A DNA stretch of 64,000 bases from Methylobacterium sp. Lineage in GTDB: Bacteria; Pseudomonadota; Alphaproteobacteria; Rhizobiales; Beijerinckiaceae. The DNA lies in the NCBI GenBank assembly GCA_020252645.1, contig JADCCN010000010.1, forward strand, positions 100,250 through 164,249, written 5' to 3'. Position 1 is the first letter of the stretch. Each line of letters opens with the position of its first letter. This document shows positions 29,896-39,377 of this stretch, one piece after another. Both the position numbers and the translations under genes were made by a program. The notes below the pieces were generated by a model. The model ran no database searches. It was given only the letters and a program-made list of their open reading frames with translations, and had not been told where the DNA came from.

Positions 29896-30849
29896 ATGAC
29901 CGGTTTCACACGACGCTGTTTGGGTGCATTGCTGGCCGGAACCGGCGCGGTTCTTGCGCTTGGTTCAGCGCGTGCGCAGGCGGGATTGACGATATACACG
30001 GCCGGCCAGGGCTCGGCGTTCCTGCCTTATGGGCAGGGTCTCGGGCGCTACCTCGATGCGGCGGCGGGGCTCAAGGTCGAGATCGCGGAATCGAAGGGCT
30101 CGGTTGAAAACGCAGGCAAGGTCGAGGAAGGCGCGAACGCGCTCGCGACCGTCTTCCTCGGCACGGCTTTCGAGGCGTTGAACGGCCTCGCCTGGGCGAA
30201 CGGCAAGAGGCACGCGAAACTGCGCGCCCTCGCCCCGATGTATGAAACCTCGTTCCAAATCGCGGTGCCGGGCGGCTCGACCCTGCGCGATGTAAAATCG
30301 CTCGATGGCAAACAGGTCGGCATCGGTCCGGCAGGCGGCCCCGCCGAGGGGTATTTCAAGGCGCTCGCCGAAATTGCCGGGATTACACCCAAGCTTGTCG
30401 CGGGCAATCCGGCGGGTCTTGCCAAGAAGCTGATTGCGAAGGAAATCGACGCGCTTTGGCAGGGCGCGATCGTGCCGATCCCCTCGCTGGTGGATGTGCA
30501 GAAGGGTGACGCGGGCGCGATTGTGTTCGGGCTCACGGATGCGGAAGTCGAGGGCATGCTCAAGCGCTTCCCCTTCATGGCCAAAACCGAAGTCGCGCCT
30601 GGGACTTACGCGAACCAGCCTGCGGTGGTGAAAAGCATCTCGGCCTGGAATTTCGTGCTCGCGAACGCTGATCTCGTGGAAGAGACTGCCTATCGCATCA
30701 CCCGCGCGATGATCTCGGCGCAGGTGCCGGAGCGAGAAATCCACGCTTTCGCCAAGGGCGTCAGTGCGCAGAACGCCACGGCTAATCGCATCATCCCGTT
30801 CCACCCCGGTGCAGTGCGCGCGCTGAAAGAACGGGGCGTCACGGTCTAG
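29896..30849 (+). CDS. TAXI family TRAP transporter solute-binding protein
   Basis: Signal peptide; GLTIYTAGQGSAFLPYGQGLGRYLDAAAGLKVEIAESKGSVENAGKVEEG...LDGKQVGIGPAGGPAEGYFKAL. Confidence 0.8.
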   Translation: MTGFTRRCLGALLAGTGAVLALGSARAQAGLTIYTAGQGSAFLPYGQGLGRYLDAAAGLKVEIAESKGSVENAGKVEEGANALATVFLGTAFEALNGLAWANGKRHAKLRALAPMYETSFQIAVPGGSTLRDVKSLDGKQVGIGPAGGPAEGYFKALAEIAGITPKLVAGNPAGLAKKLIAKEIDALWQGAIVPIPSLVDVQKGDAGAIVFGLTDAEVEGMLKRFPFMAKTEVAPGTYANQPAVVKSISAWNFVLANADLVEETAYRITRAMISAQVPEREIHAFAKGVSAQNATANRIIPFHPGAVRALKERGVTV

Positions 30850-31053
30850 AGCGGTTGCCGATCTGACTGAATCAGATCGACCGCTCTAGAGCATGCTGTG
30901 AAAAAGTGGAATCCGGTTTTTCACAAAAAAGCATGCGATAATAGTAAGATTAGAGCATGATGTGCTTCCGTCTGAACACATCATGCTCTAATCTCTTGAT
31001 TTACCGCATTTTCTTTCGAAGAACCGGTATCCACTTCTTCGAAAAAATGCTCT
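30847..31053. repeat. Mosaic repeat, order B-A-C
   Basis: TAGAGCGGTTGCCGATCTGACTGAATCAGATCGACCGCTCTA (B), GAGCATGCTGTGAAAAAGTGG...CACATCATGCTCTA (A), CGCATTTTCTTTCGAAGAACCGG...GAAAAAATGCTC (C). Confidence 0.9.
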
Positions 31054-31196
31054 CGTTTTTGATGTCATCGGCTTTTTCCGCGCGAAAATGCCCACGAGAA
31101 CCCGGCCACGCGACTGACCTCGCCCCGGCACCGTGCGGCCGGCTCCTCTCCCGCGTGATGCGCGGGGCGTAAGCTGTAACGAAAACGGGTCGGGCC

Positions 31197-32348
31197 TCAG
31201 GCGCGGACCGTCTTTCCCGCGAGGATCTGGCGATAGGCTTCGTCAAACCAGCCGATCCGCTCCTCGTGCTTGGCGAAATAGGGCGTGGGGTCATCGAGTC
31301 GGGCGCTGGCCTGCAGCATCTCGCAGGCCTCGTTATCCTCGTTATGGACCTTCGCGCCGTAATACTTGAAACCGGCTAGCATGCCCGGCCAGGTCAGCCG
31401 CCGCTGGATGGCCTTGTGGCCCGTGCCCTCGGGTTTCGGCGCGAGGGGAAAGAAGGTCGAGATCGAGCGCGTGCGATCATGGGCCTCGGGGATCAGCCTC
31501 TGCACCGTGAGCGCCCAGTAGGTATCGCCGAAGGCATCCGCGATCTTCACGATGGCGAAGATCAGCGTGGGGAAGAACTGGAAGATGCGATAGCGATGCG
31601 GCACGTAATCGCCGCGCGAACAGGCCTCCGCCATCGCCTCCAGCGCGCCCGTCGCGCCGCCCGGCAGATAGGCGCTGTGCGCGCCGAAGCGCGAATAATG
31701 CACATTTTCGGGCTTGAGGTAGCCATCCTTGCCGAAGGTGGAGGGATGAACCGCGACGATGTGGTAATCATCGAGCGAGATATCGATCATGTAGCGCCAG
31801 TTGGCCTTCACTGTACGATCATAGATCGTTTTCGACGGTGAAACCTGACCGGCGAGATGCTTGAGGATCGGCAGGCCCGGCCCCATCCACTCCCCGAAGG
31901 CGATATCCTGCCCGCCCGCAAAGCGCCCGAAGAGCATCGGGCCGGCTTGTGCGATTTCCACGCGTTTCAGCCGCGCATCAAGCTCGCGCGGGGTGGTGTC
32001 GAACATCGCCGGGCATTCGGGGATGCCCAGCGCCAGGCCTTCGGCGTTGTACCTCCAGTGGTGAAAGCCGCAGATCAGCGGCCCGCTGCCCTTCTCCTCA
32101 TGGCGGAGGGGAAAGCCGCGATGCGCGCATTTGTTCTCAAAGGCCGAAATGCCCGTCTCGAAGCGCTGGATGATCATGCTCCGCCCGCCGAGCGTCGTGC
32201 GGAACCAGTCATTCGGCTGGGCCACCTGCCACTCGAAACCGAGGAAGGTCCAGCATTGGCCGAGCGCCTCCTGCTCGGCCCTGAAGGCTTCGGGCGAGAG
32301 GCGCGCGGCGATGCCGGTGACACCGGCTCCTGGATCACGTGGGGTCAT
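31197..32348 (-). CDS. Aromatic ring-hydroxylating dioxygenase alpha-subunit-like Rieske oxygenase
   Basis: Rieske motif CAHRGFPLRHEEKGSGPLICGFHHW; SLDDYHIVAVHPSTF mononuclear iron region. Confidence 0.88.
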   Translation of the reverse strand: MTPRDPGAGVTGIAARLSPEAFRAEQEALGQCWTFLGFEWQVAQPNDWFRTTLGGRSMIIQRFETGISAFENKCAHRGFPLRHEEKGSGPLICGFHHWRYNAEGLALGIPECPAMFDTTPRELDARLKRVEIAQAGPMLFGRFAGGQDIAFGEWMGPGLPILKHLAGQVSPSKTIYDRTVKANWRYMIDISLDDYHIVAVHPSTFGKDGYLKPENVHYSRFGAHSAYLPGGATGALEAMAEACSRGDYVPHRYRIFQFFPTLIFAIVKIADAFGDTYWALTVQRLIPEAHDRTRSISTFFPLAPKPEGTGHKAIQRRLTWPGMLAGFKYYGAKVHNEDNEACEMLQASARLDDPTPYFAKHEERIGWFDEAYRQILAGKTVRA

Positions 32349-32392
32349 TCCGGCTTTGTGCAGCGCGAAAGGGCCGCTGGCAACCCGTGCTG

Positions 32393-32833
32393 TTACCAGC
32401 TCCCCGTGTTCGGCATGCTCGCCCAGGGCTCGGCGATGGGCAGGCTCTCGCCTTTTTGCAGGAGTTCGACCGAAATGCCGTCCGGTGATTTCACGAAGGC
32501 CATGCGCCCCTCGCGCGGCGGGCGCAGGATGGTGATGCCCTGCTTCTGCAAATGCGCGCAGGTGTCGTAGATATTGTCCACGCGATAGGCGAGATGGCCG
32601 AAATTGCGCCCGCCCCTATACTCCTCGTCATCCCAGTTGAAGGTGAGTTCCACCTCTTTCGAGCGATGCGCCCTGGCATGCTCCACATCGCCGGGTGCCG
32701 CGAGGAAGATGAGCGTGTAGCGGCCCTTCTCGCTCTCGGCGCGCCGTGTTTCCACAAGGCCCAGACCATCGCAGAAGAATTTCAGGCTCTCCTCGATGTT
32801 GCGGATTCGGATCATCGTGTGCAGGTATTCCAT
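32393..32833 (-). CDS. VOC family protein (glyoxalase I-like)
   Basis: MEYLHTMIRIRNIEESLKFFCDGLGLVETRR...ELTFNWDDEEYRGGRNFGHLAYRVDNIYDTCAHLQKQGI. Confidence 0.88.
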   Translation of the reverse strand: MEYLHTMIRIRNIEESLKFFCDGLGLVETRRAESEKGRYTLIFLAAPGDVEHARAHRSKEVELTFNWDDEEYRGGRNFGHLAYRVDNIYDTCAHLQKQGITILRPPREGRMAFVKSPDGISVELLQKGESLPIAEPWASMPNTGSW

Positions 32834-33061
32834 GGCGGGGCTCCGGGTGGGATTGTCCGTTCCATATGGTGCGGCAGGCCAACCAAGGGCAAGGCGGCGG
32901 ACGCGACAAAGGCCCTGAAACCAATTACAGGGAACAAAAAACACGATGTTTTCTTGCTGCTTTCTTGCTAATCGTCCCGCCCGCCGGCGTCATTCGCGTG
33001 CCGGCGCAACCATTTTCCTGCTAACTATATTCCTCCCAACCGTATCCCTGCCGGAGTAACC

Positions 33062-33700
33062 ATGCCGCGCCCCCTTTTCGCGCCCTTGCTCGGTGAAGCG
33101 CGCGTCATCCCGGTTCTCGCCATCGATCATCTTGAAGATGCCGTGCCGCTGGCGCGCGCGCTCCATGCGGGAGGCCTTTCGGTGATCGAGGTCACCTTGC
33201 GCACGCCGGTTGCACTGGCCGCCTGCGCGATGATCGCGCGGGAATGCCCGGATGTCGTGCTCGGCATCGGCACGATTCTCACGCCCGAACAGGTTCGGCA
33301 GGCGGTGGATGTCGGCGCGCGGTTTCTCGTCACCCCCGGCACCAGCGAGAAGCTGGGGCGCGCGGTGGCGGATCAGGGCATCGCGGCGCTTCCCGGTGCG
33401 GGGACAGTCTCGGAGATGGTCGCGCTGATGGAGATGGGCTTCCGGGAAATGAAATTCTTCCCCGCCGAAGCCGCAGGCGGCCGAGATTTCCTGAAATCCG
33501 TCGCGGGGCCCATTTCCGAACTGCGTTTCTGCCCCACGGGCGGCATCACGCCCGGCAATGCGCCGGATTATCTCGCCCTTCCCAATGTGATGTGCGTCGG
33601 CGGTTCGTGGGTTGCGCCCAAGGCGGCGCTTGCGAACCGCGATTGGGCGGAGATCACCCGCCTTTCGAAGGAAGCGGCGGCCCTGCGCGCCCGCGCCTGA
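33062..33700 (+). CDS. eda: KHG/KDPG aldolase
   Basis: ARVIPVLAIDHLEDAVPLARALHAGGLSVIEVTLRTPVAL...GIGTILTPEQV...KFFPAEAAGG...CPTGGITPGNA. Confidence 0.95.
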   Translation: MPRPLFAPLLGEARVIPVLAIDHLEDAVPLARALHAGGLSVIEVTLRTPVALAACAMIARECPDVVLGIGTILTPEQVRQAVDVGARFLVTPGTSEKLGRAVADQGIAALPGAGTVSEMVALMEMGFREMKFFPAEAAGGRDFLKSVAGPISELRFCPTGGITPGNAPDYLALPNVMCVGGSWVAPKAALANRDWAEITRLSKEAAALRARA

Positions 33701-33745
33701 TCTTCCGGGCTTGATTGCCCGGCTCGCGCGATTAGCTTCCGGAGC

Positions 33746-34534
33746 ATGGTCGCGCCCGCCCTCCGCCAAACCCTGCATGATGCCGTGCTGGCCTCCCGCC
33801 GGCTCGTGATCTTCACGGGCGCGGGGCTTTCCACCGAGAGCGGCGTGCCGGATTTCCGCACGCCCGGCTCGCCTTGGATGGCGAACAGGCCCATTCCGTT
33901 CGAGGCCTTTCTCGCGAGCGCCGAGGCCCGCCGCGAGGCCTGGCGGCGCAAGTTCACCATGGATGACAGCTTTGCGGGCGCGAAACCCTCGCCGGTGCAT
34001 CACCTTCTTGCGCAATTCATGCGCGAGGGCAGGGCGATCGGCCTCATCACGCAGAACATCGACGGCCTGCACCAGGAGGCGGGCACGCCGGCCGAAAAGC
34101 TGGTGGAGCTTCACGGCAACGGCACCTACGCGACCTGCCTCGATTGCGGGATGCGCCACGAACTGCAGGTGATCCGCCCGGCTTTCGAATCCACGGGGCG
34201 CGCGCCGCGCTGCGAGGATTGCGACGGCCCGGTGAAGAGCGCGACCATCTCCTTCGGCCAGCGCATGCCCGAAGCCGCGATGCGGCAGGCCGAACGATGG
34301 TCCCGCGCAGCCGATCTGTTTCTGGTCATCGGCTCCTCGCTTGTCGTGCATCCGGCCGCGCAACTGCCTCTTGTGGCAAAGGCAAGCAGCGCGGCCCTGA
34401 TCATCGTCAATCGCGAGCCGACCCCGCTTGATTCGGTGGCAGATCTCGTCGTGCGCGGCGAAATCGGCGAGGCCTTTGCCGGCCTTTCCGTGCGGGGGCC
34501 AAAAGACCGCGGTCCTGCTCCCTCTGGCCTGTGA
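33746..34534 (+). CDS. cobB: Sirtuin-family NAD-dependent deacylase
   Basis: LVIFTGAGLSTESGVPDFR...LITQNIDGLHQEAGTPAEKLVELHGNGTYATCLDCG...CEDCDGPVKSATISFGQ. Confidence 0.93.
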   Translation: MVAPALRQTLHDAVLASRRLVIFTGAGLSTESGVPDFRTPGSPWMANRPIPFEAFLASAEARREAWRRKFTMDDSFAGAKPSPVHHLLAQFMREGRAIGLITQNIDGLHQEAGTPAEKLVELHGNGTYATCLDCGMRHELQVIRPAFESTGRAPRCEDCDGPVKSATISFGQRMPEAAMRQAERWSRAADLFLVIGSSLVVHPAAQLPLVAKASSAALIIVNREPTPLDSVADLVVRGEIGEAFAGLSVRGPKDRGPAPSGL

Positions 34535-34670
34535 AAAGGCAAGCGAAAGGGGATTGCGAAAGCCATCCCAATCAATGTTATGGTTAAATCCTCAGTAACA
34601 AAGATTCGTCGTGCGTCGGCTCTCCCATTCGGGAGCGACGCCGACGGAAAACGCGGGTCGGACACGTTCA

Positions 34671-35281
34671 TGGGTGACGATTTCGGAGCCAAAGCATTCG
34701 GGAACCGCTTCATGGTTCCAACCCTCGGTCGCGATGCCGAGGGGCATCCGGACGATCAGCCGCTCGACCTCGTTGAGATTTCCGGCTCGATCAAATGGTT
34801 CGATGTCTCCAAGGGATTCGGGTTCATCGTGCCGGATAACGGCCTGGCCGATGTGCTGCTGCACGTCTCCTGCCTCCGGCGCGACGGCTACCAGACCGCC
34901 CCGGAGGGGGCTCGCATCCTGGTGGAAGCCATCGAGCGGCCGCGCGGTTATCAGGCCTTCCGCATCATCTCCATGGATCTTTCCACCGCCGTCCACCCCT
35001 CCCAATTGCCGCCCGCCCGCACCCATGTGCAGGTGACCGCGACGAGCGGGCTCGAAAAGGCCGTCGTGAAATGGTTCAACCGCCTGCGCGGCTTCGGCTT
35101 CGTTTCCCGCGGGGAGGGGACGGAGGATATCTTCGTCCACATGGAAACCCTGCGCCGGACCGGCGTCACCGAACTCGTTCCGGGTGATGTGGTCTATGTC
35201 CGCTTCGGCAAGGGCCCCAAGGGCCTGATGGCTTCCGAAATCCGGCTGGGTGACGAGGGCGATCCGCCGAACTCGCATTGA
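34671..35281 (+). CDS. Double cold-shock-domain protein
   Basis: Two CSDs: GSIKWFDVSKGFGFIVPDNGLADVLLHVSCL and AVVKWFNRLRGFGFVSRGEGTEDIFVHMETL. Confidence 0.93.
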
Positions 35282-35360
35282 AGGGGCGGCAGGCCGGTTG
35301 ATTCCCGCCGCGGAACATCCCATAGCGCCTCGCATGGCCGCGTGACGCGGTCGAGCCCTG

Positions 35361-35909
35361 ATGAGTGTTGCGATGCCCGGCGATTCCAAGCCTTCCGGTC
35401 TCACGCGTGGCCGCCTGTTCCTGGTCCTCTTCGTGGGCTTCATGCTCTCGGTGGCGGGTATTTCGGTTTTCACGAACCTCACCCGCATGGCCGAGCGCGA
35501 TGCCGCGCGTGCCCGGCAGGCCGAGGGCGGCATCCGGCTCGAACCGCTCACCATCGATTCCGGCGGCAGGCGCCATAATTTCCGCATCGAGCTCGCCCGC
35601 ACGGATGCCGATCGCGCGAGGGGGCTGATGTTCCGGCAATCCATGCCGGCGGATAAGGGCATGCTTTTCGATTTCGAACGCGACCAGATGGTCTCGATGT
35701 GGATGCGCAACACCTTCATTCCGCTCGACATGCTCTTCATCTTCGCGGATGGCCGCGTCCATCGGATCGAGCATCGCACGGAGGTTGAGAGCGAGCAGAC
35801 CATTTCCTCCGGCGTGCCGGTGCGCGCCGTGCTGGAGCTGAATGCCGGCACGGCCGAGCGTCTGGGCATCAAGCCCGGCGACCGTGTCGTGCACCCGATG
35901 TTCCGGTGA
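35361..35909 (+). CDS. DUF192 family protein
   Basis: FRIELARTDADRARGLMFRQSMPADKGMLFDFERDQMVSMWMRNTFIPLDMLFIFADGRV. Confidence 0.93.
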   Translation: MSVAMPGDSKPSGLTRGRLFLVLFVGFMLSVAGISVFTNLTRMAERDAARARQAEGGIRLEPLTIDSGGRRHNFRIELARTDADRARGLMFRQSMPADKGMLFDFERDQMVSMWMRNTFIPLDMLFIFADGRVHRIEHRTEVESEQTISSGVPVRAVLELNAGTAERLGIKPGDRVVHPMFR

Positions 35910-35970
35910 GGCGGATACGGTTTTCCATGCCTTGCCCGTGCCACGAACAAGTGGTAGCGGCTCTTGAAAT

Positions 35971-36047
35971 CGGGGTATAGCGCAGTCTGGTAGCGCGGTA
36001 GTTTTGGGTACTACAGGTCGTAGGTTCGAATCCTGCTACCCCGACCA
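35971..36047 (+). tRNA. tRNA-Pro(TGG)
   Basis: CGGGGTA/TACCCCG acceptor, anticodon loop TTTTGGG, T-arm GTAGGTTCGAATCCTGC, encoded CCA. Confidence 0.96.
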
Positions 36048-36057
36048 TCTCATTACG

Positions 36058-36501
36058 TTATTCTGCGGCCGCGAATTTCCTTACCATCACGCCCGCCTCG
36101 GCAAACATCTCGGCGGCGGCTTCAAACTCCTCCGGTGGCATCGAGGTCATTCCGTCGCCCATAACCACGCAGGCGATCCCCGCATGAATGATGGAGCGTG
36201 CGCAGGAACTGCAAGGGTGGTGCGTGACATAGAGCATGCAGCCCCGCGTCATGATTCCCTCCCGCGCCGCAAAGGCCACGATGTTCTGTTCGGCATGGGA
36301 GGCGAAGAGATATTTGCGCGGCTTCTCGAAGCGATCCGCGCTGTCCGTCACGCCGCGCGGCGGGCCGTTGTAACCGGTGAGGCGCACCTCGCCATCCGGC
36401 CCCACCAGAGCCGCGCCAACCTGCGTGGAATCCTTCGAGCGAACTGCGGCATGGCGGGCAAAACCCATCAGGTATTCTTCAACGGTTGGGCGATCGACCA
36501 T
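36058..36501 (-). CDS. Deoxycytidylate/cytidine deaminase family protein
   Basis: HAEQNIVAFAAREG and HHPCSSCARSIIHAGI zinc motifs. Confidence 0.9.
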   Translation of the reverse strand: MVDRPTVEEYLMGFARHAAVRSKDSTQVGAALVGPDGEVRLTGYNGPPRGVTDSADRFEKPRKYLFASHAEQNIVAFAAREGIMTRGCMLYVTHHPCSSCARSIIHAGIACVVMGDGMTSMPPEEFEAAAEMFAEAGVMVRKFAAAE

Positions 36502-36664
36502 TTGTATCTCCAGGTTGCATTTCTATTTGTGTCAGGGGCGGGGAGGGCTGTCCATCTGCGCTTCACCGGCGACCAAGGCCGCGGTTGCCTCGTGCGGAAA
36601 GTCCCAGTATCAGGAGGCGGAAGCGGGGTGCCTCCCGCCTGATCGCCCGCCCCGGAGACCGCCC

Positions 36665-36970
36665 ATGACGGCCCGCATTTCCCGTCCCGCCAAGACCGCG
36701 ATGCAGTCCGGCACCGCCAAGAGCAACCGCTGGCTTCTCGAATTCGACGGCAGCGCCGCCCGCACGATCGAGCCCCTGATGGGCTGGACCTCCTCCTCCG
36801 ACACGCTCGGCCAGGTGAAGCTCTGGTTCGACACGAAGGAAGAGGCGATCGCCTTTGCCACGCGCAACGGGCTTGCTTATCGCCTCGAGGAGCCGAAGGA
36901 GGCCAAGCGCCGGCCGGCCGCCTATTCGGACAATTTCAAGCATAACCGCATCGGCGCCTGGACGCATTGA
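36665..36970 (+). CDS. ETC complex I subunit (NDUFS4-like)
   Basis: ARISRPAKTAMQSGTAKSNRWLLEFDGSAARTIEPLMGWTSSSDTLGQVKLWFDTKEEAIAFATRNGLAY...YSDNFKHNRIGAWTH. Confidence 0.95.
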   Translation: MTARISRPAKTAMQSGTAKSNRWLLEFDGSAARTIEPLMGWTSSSDTLGQVKLWFDTKEEAIAFATRNGLAYRLEEPKEAKRRPAAYSDNFKHNRIGAWTH

Positions 36971-37036
36971 ACCCGCCGCGCCGGCCATGTTCCTCGTGGC
37001 TTCCCGCCGGCCGCATGATTGAAATCCGCCTTTGCC

Positions 37037-37113
37037 GGCCCCTTAGCTCAGCTGGATAGAGCGAGTGCCTTCTAAGCACTAGGTCGCAGGTTCGAGCCCT
37101 GCAGGGGTCGCCA
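37037..37113 (+). tRNA. tRNA-Arg(TCT)
   Basis: GGCCCCT/AGGGGTC acceptor, anticodon loop CTTCTAA, T-arm GCAGGTTCGAGCCCTGC, CCA. Confidence 0.96.
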
Positions 37114-37285
37114 GAAATTATGGTTATCAAGGAGTTATGAGATATTTCTCACAAAGAAATTGATGGGCCTCAACCGGATCGGGAAGCGCTTCGCATCTTG
37201 ATTCCGGTTCTTCACAAAATGATTCCGGCACCTGAGCCGCAAAGCCCAAATGCTTCAACCGGGATTCGTTTCCCGGTAAATCTGT

Positions 37286-37327
37286 CCAGAAAAGGCGGGG
37301 GATTGGAGTTCCGCGCGCCTTTTCTGG
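37286..37327. other. Isolated 12-bp perfect inverted repeat in a gene-free spacer
   Basis: CCAGAAAAGGCG (37286-37297) and CGCCTTTTCTGG (37316-37327), 18-nt loop. Confidence 0.7.
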
Positions 37328-37619
37328 GCTTGGTCGAAATCAGGTGAAAATCGCCCCGAAAGAGCCGATCGCCGATCCTGAACCTGCATTTCGCGGGTTT
37401 GAACTCGCTGACTTCCTTTCATGAATCGGATCGCCTCCATGCGTCAAGAGTCCGGCTCGAAAAAAAACAGGAAGCCATGATTCAGCGGAGGAGGAAGCGG
37501 AATCCGTTGCTGCGCCGCCGCCCGCAGGTGCCTGGAGAGACTCGCGCCTTTCCGCTTGATCTTCTCTGCGGGCTCATGTCGAAAGGCAGGCTCTGAACCA
37601 CGGGAAGGCAGGAGCCACC

Positions 37620-39362
37620 ATGCGTGCGATTGCAAGCCGCTTTGGGTTGCTGGACTGGCGGGAGCGTTTCCATCGCCTCACGCTCAGCCATGCGCGGGCG
37701 TTGCTCGCGCTGACCCTCGTCAGCTTCTGCTTCTTCCTGCCTGGCCAGATGTCGCTCCAGCCGATGGACCGGGACGAGCCGCGTTTCGCGCAGGCCTCGA
37801 AGCAGATGCTGGAGACGCGCGACTTTGTCGATATCCGCTTCCAGGAGGAGGCGCGCCACAAGAAGCCTGTCGGCATCTACTGGCTGCAATCGGCCAGCGT
37901 GGCGATCGGCGAGGCGCTGGGCGTCGGCGATGCCCGAAGGCAGATCTGGCTCTATCGCATCCCCTCCCTGCTGGGTGCGGTTGCGATGGTGCTGCTGACC
38001 TACTGGGCGGCGCTTGCCTTCCTCTCGCGCGAGGGGGCGATGCTCGCCGGCCTGATGATGGCGGCCAGCGTGCTGCTGGGTGTCGAGGCGCGGCTTGCGA
38101 AAACCGATGCGGTGCTGGGCGCGCTGTCGGTTGCGGCCATGGGCTTCCTGGCGCGGGCCTATCTCGCGGCGCGGGCGCCCGACGTGGCGCCGCAACTCGA
38201 GAAGCGTCACCTTGTCCTGTTCTGGGCGGCCATGGGTGCGGCCGTGCTGGTGAAGGGGCCGATTACTCCGCTCGTCGCGATACTGGCGATCGGCACGCTC
38301 GCGATCCGCGATCGCGGCGCGGGCTGGCTGAAGGGCATGCGCCCCGGATTGGGCCTGCTCCTCGTCGCGCTGATCGTGCTGCCCTGGCTCGTGATGATCC
38401 TGATGAAATCGGGCGGGTCCTTCCTGGAAGATTCGCTCGGCCGGGACATGCTCGCGAAGGTGGGCAGCGCGCAGGAGAAGCATGGCGCGCCGCCGGGCAC
38501 CTATCTCGGCGTCTTCTGGGTCACCTTCTGGCCGGCCGCACCGCTGGTGCTGCTGTCGCTGGCTTTTGCTTGGCGTGAACGGCGTGATGATGGCGTGGCC
38601 TTCCTCCTGGCCTGGATCGTCCCGTTCTGGCTGATCCTCGAAGCGGTGCCGACCAAGCTCCCGCATTACGTGCTGCCGGTTTTCCCTGCGATCGCCATCC
38701 TCGCGATGCTGGCGGTTGAACGCTCCGGCCTCGTGCTCAATCGCGCGCTTCGCGGGGTGGCGGCGTTCCTGATGCTGCTGGTGCCGCTGGTATTCCTCAT
38801 CGGCGCGCCGGCGCTCTTCCTGATCATGGAGGAGGGGCTCGCGATCCTCCGCCTGCCCTTCCTCGCGCTGCCCTTCCTGGTGGTCGCATTCCTGCTCGGC
38901 CTGGCGGGCGCCTATTCGCTGGTCCAGCGCCGGCCGGTGCGCGCCTTGCTGCTGGGTGCCTTCGCCTCGGCCAGCCTGGTCGTCGCGGCCTATCCCCTGG
39001 GCATGCCGATGCTGAAAGCGATCAATCTCTCGCCGCGTCTGGCCGAGGCTGCGCGCGCCACGGGTTGCGTGGACCCCGCGTTTGCGACCGTGGGTTATCG
39101 CGAGCCGAGCCTCGTTTTCCTCACGCGCACGGATATCCTGATGGCCGAGCCGGCCGAGGCGGCGGCCTTCCTGGAGCGGCCCGGTTCGGGGTGCCGCATC
39201 GCCTTCGTAGAGCGGCGCTTCGAGGAGGCTTTCCGTGCCGCGCTCAAGGGTGATTCCGCCCCGGCTCTGGTCACGCGCGTGCGCGGCGTCAATCTCAACG
39301 CGGCCTTCGACAAGCAGCGGCGGTTGCGCGTGCTGGACATCGCGGTGTATGTGCGGCGCTGA
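37620..39362 (+). CDS. ArnT/PMT-family phospholipid carrier-dependent glycosyltransferase
   Basis: PMDRDEPRFAQASKQMLETRDFVDIRFQEEARHKKPVGIYWLQSASV; multi-TM protein. Confidence 0.92.
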   Translation: MRAIASRFGLLDWRERFHRLTLSHARALLALTLVSFCFFLPGQMSLQPMDRDEPRFAQASKQMLETRDFVDIRFQEEARHKKPVGIYWLQSASVAIGEALGVGDARRQIWLYRIPSLLGAVAMVLLTYWAALAFLSREGAMLAGLMMAASVLLGVEARLAKTDAVLGALSVAAMGFLARAYLAARAPDVAPQLEKRHLVLFWAAMGAAVLVKGPITPLVAILAIGTLAIRDRGAGWLKGMRPGLGLLLVALIVLPWLVMILMKSGGSFLEDSLGRDMLAKVGSAQEKHGAPPGTYLGVFWVTFWPAAPLVLLSLAFAWRERRDDGVAFLLAWIVPFWLILEAVPTKLPHYVLPVFPAIAILAMLAVERSGLVLNRALRGVAAFLMLLVPLVFLIGAPALFLIMEEGLAILRLPFLALPFLVVAFLLGLAGAYSLVQRRPVRALLLGAFASASLVVAAYPLGMPMLKAINLSPRLAEAARATGCVDPAFATVGYREPSLVFLTRTDILMAEPAEAAAFLERPGSGCRIAFVERRFEEAFRAALKGDSAPALVTRVRGVNLNAAFDKQRRLRVLDIAVYVRR

Positions 39363-39377
39363 AACAGCGAGCCTTCC

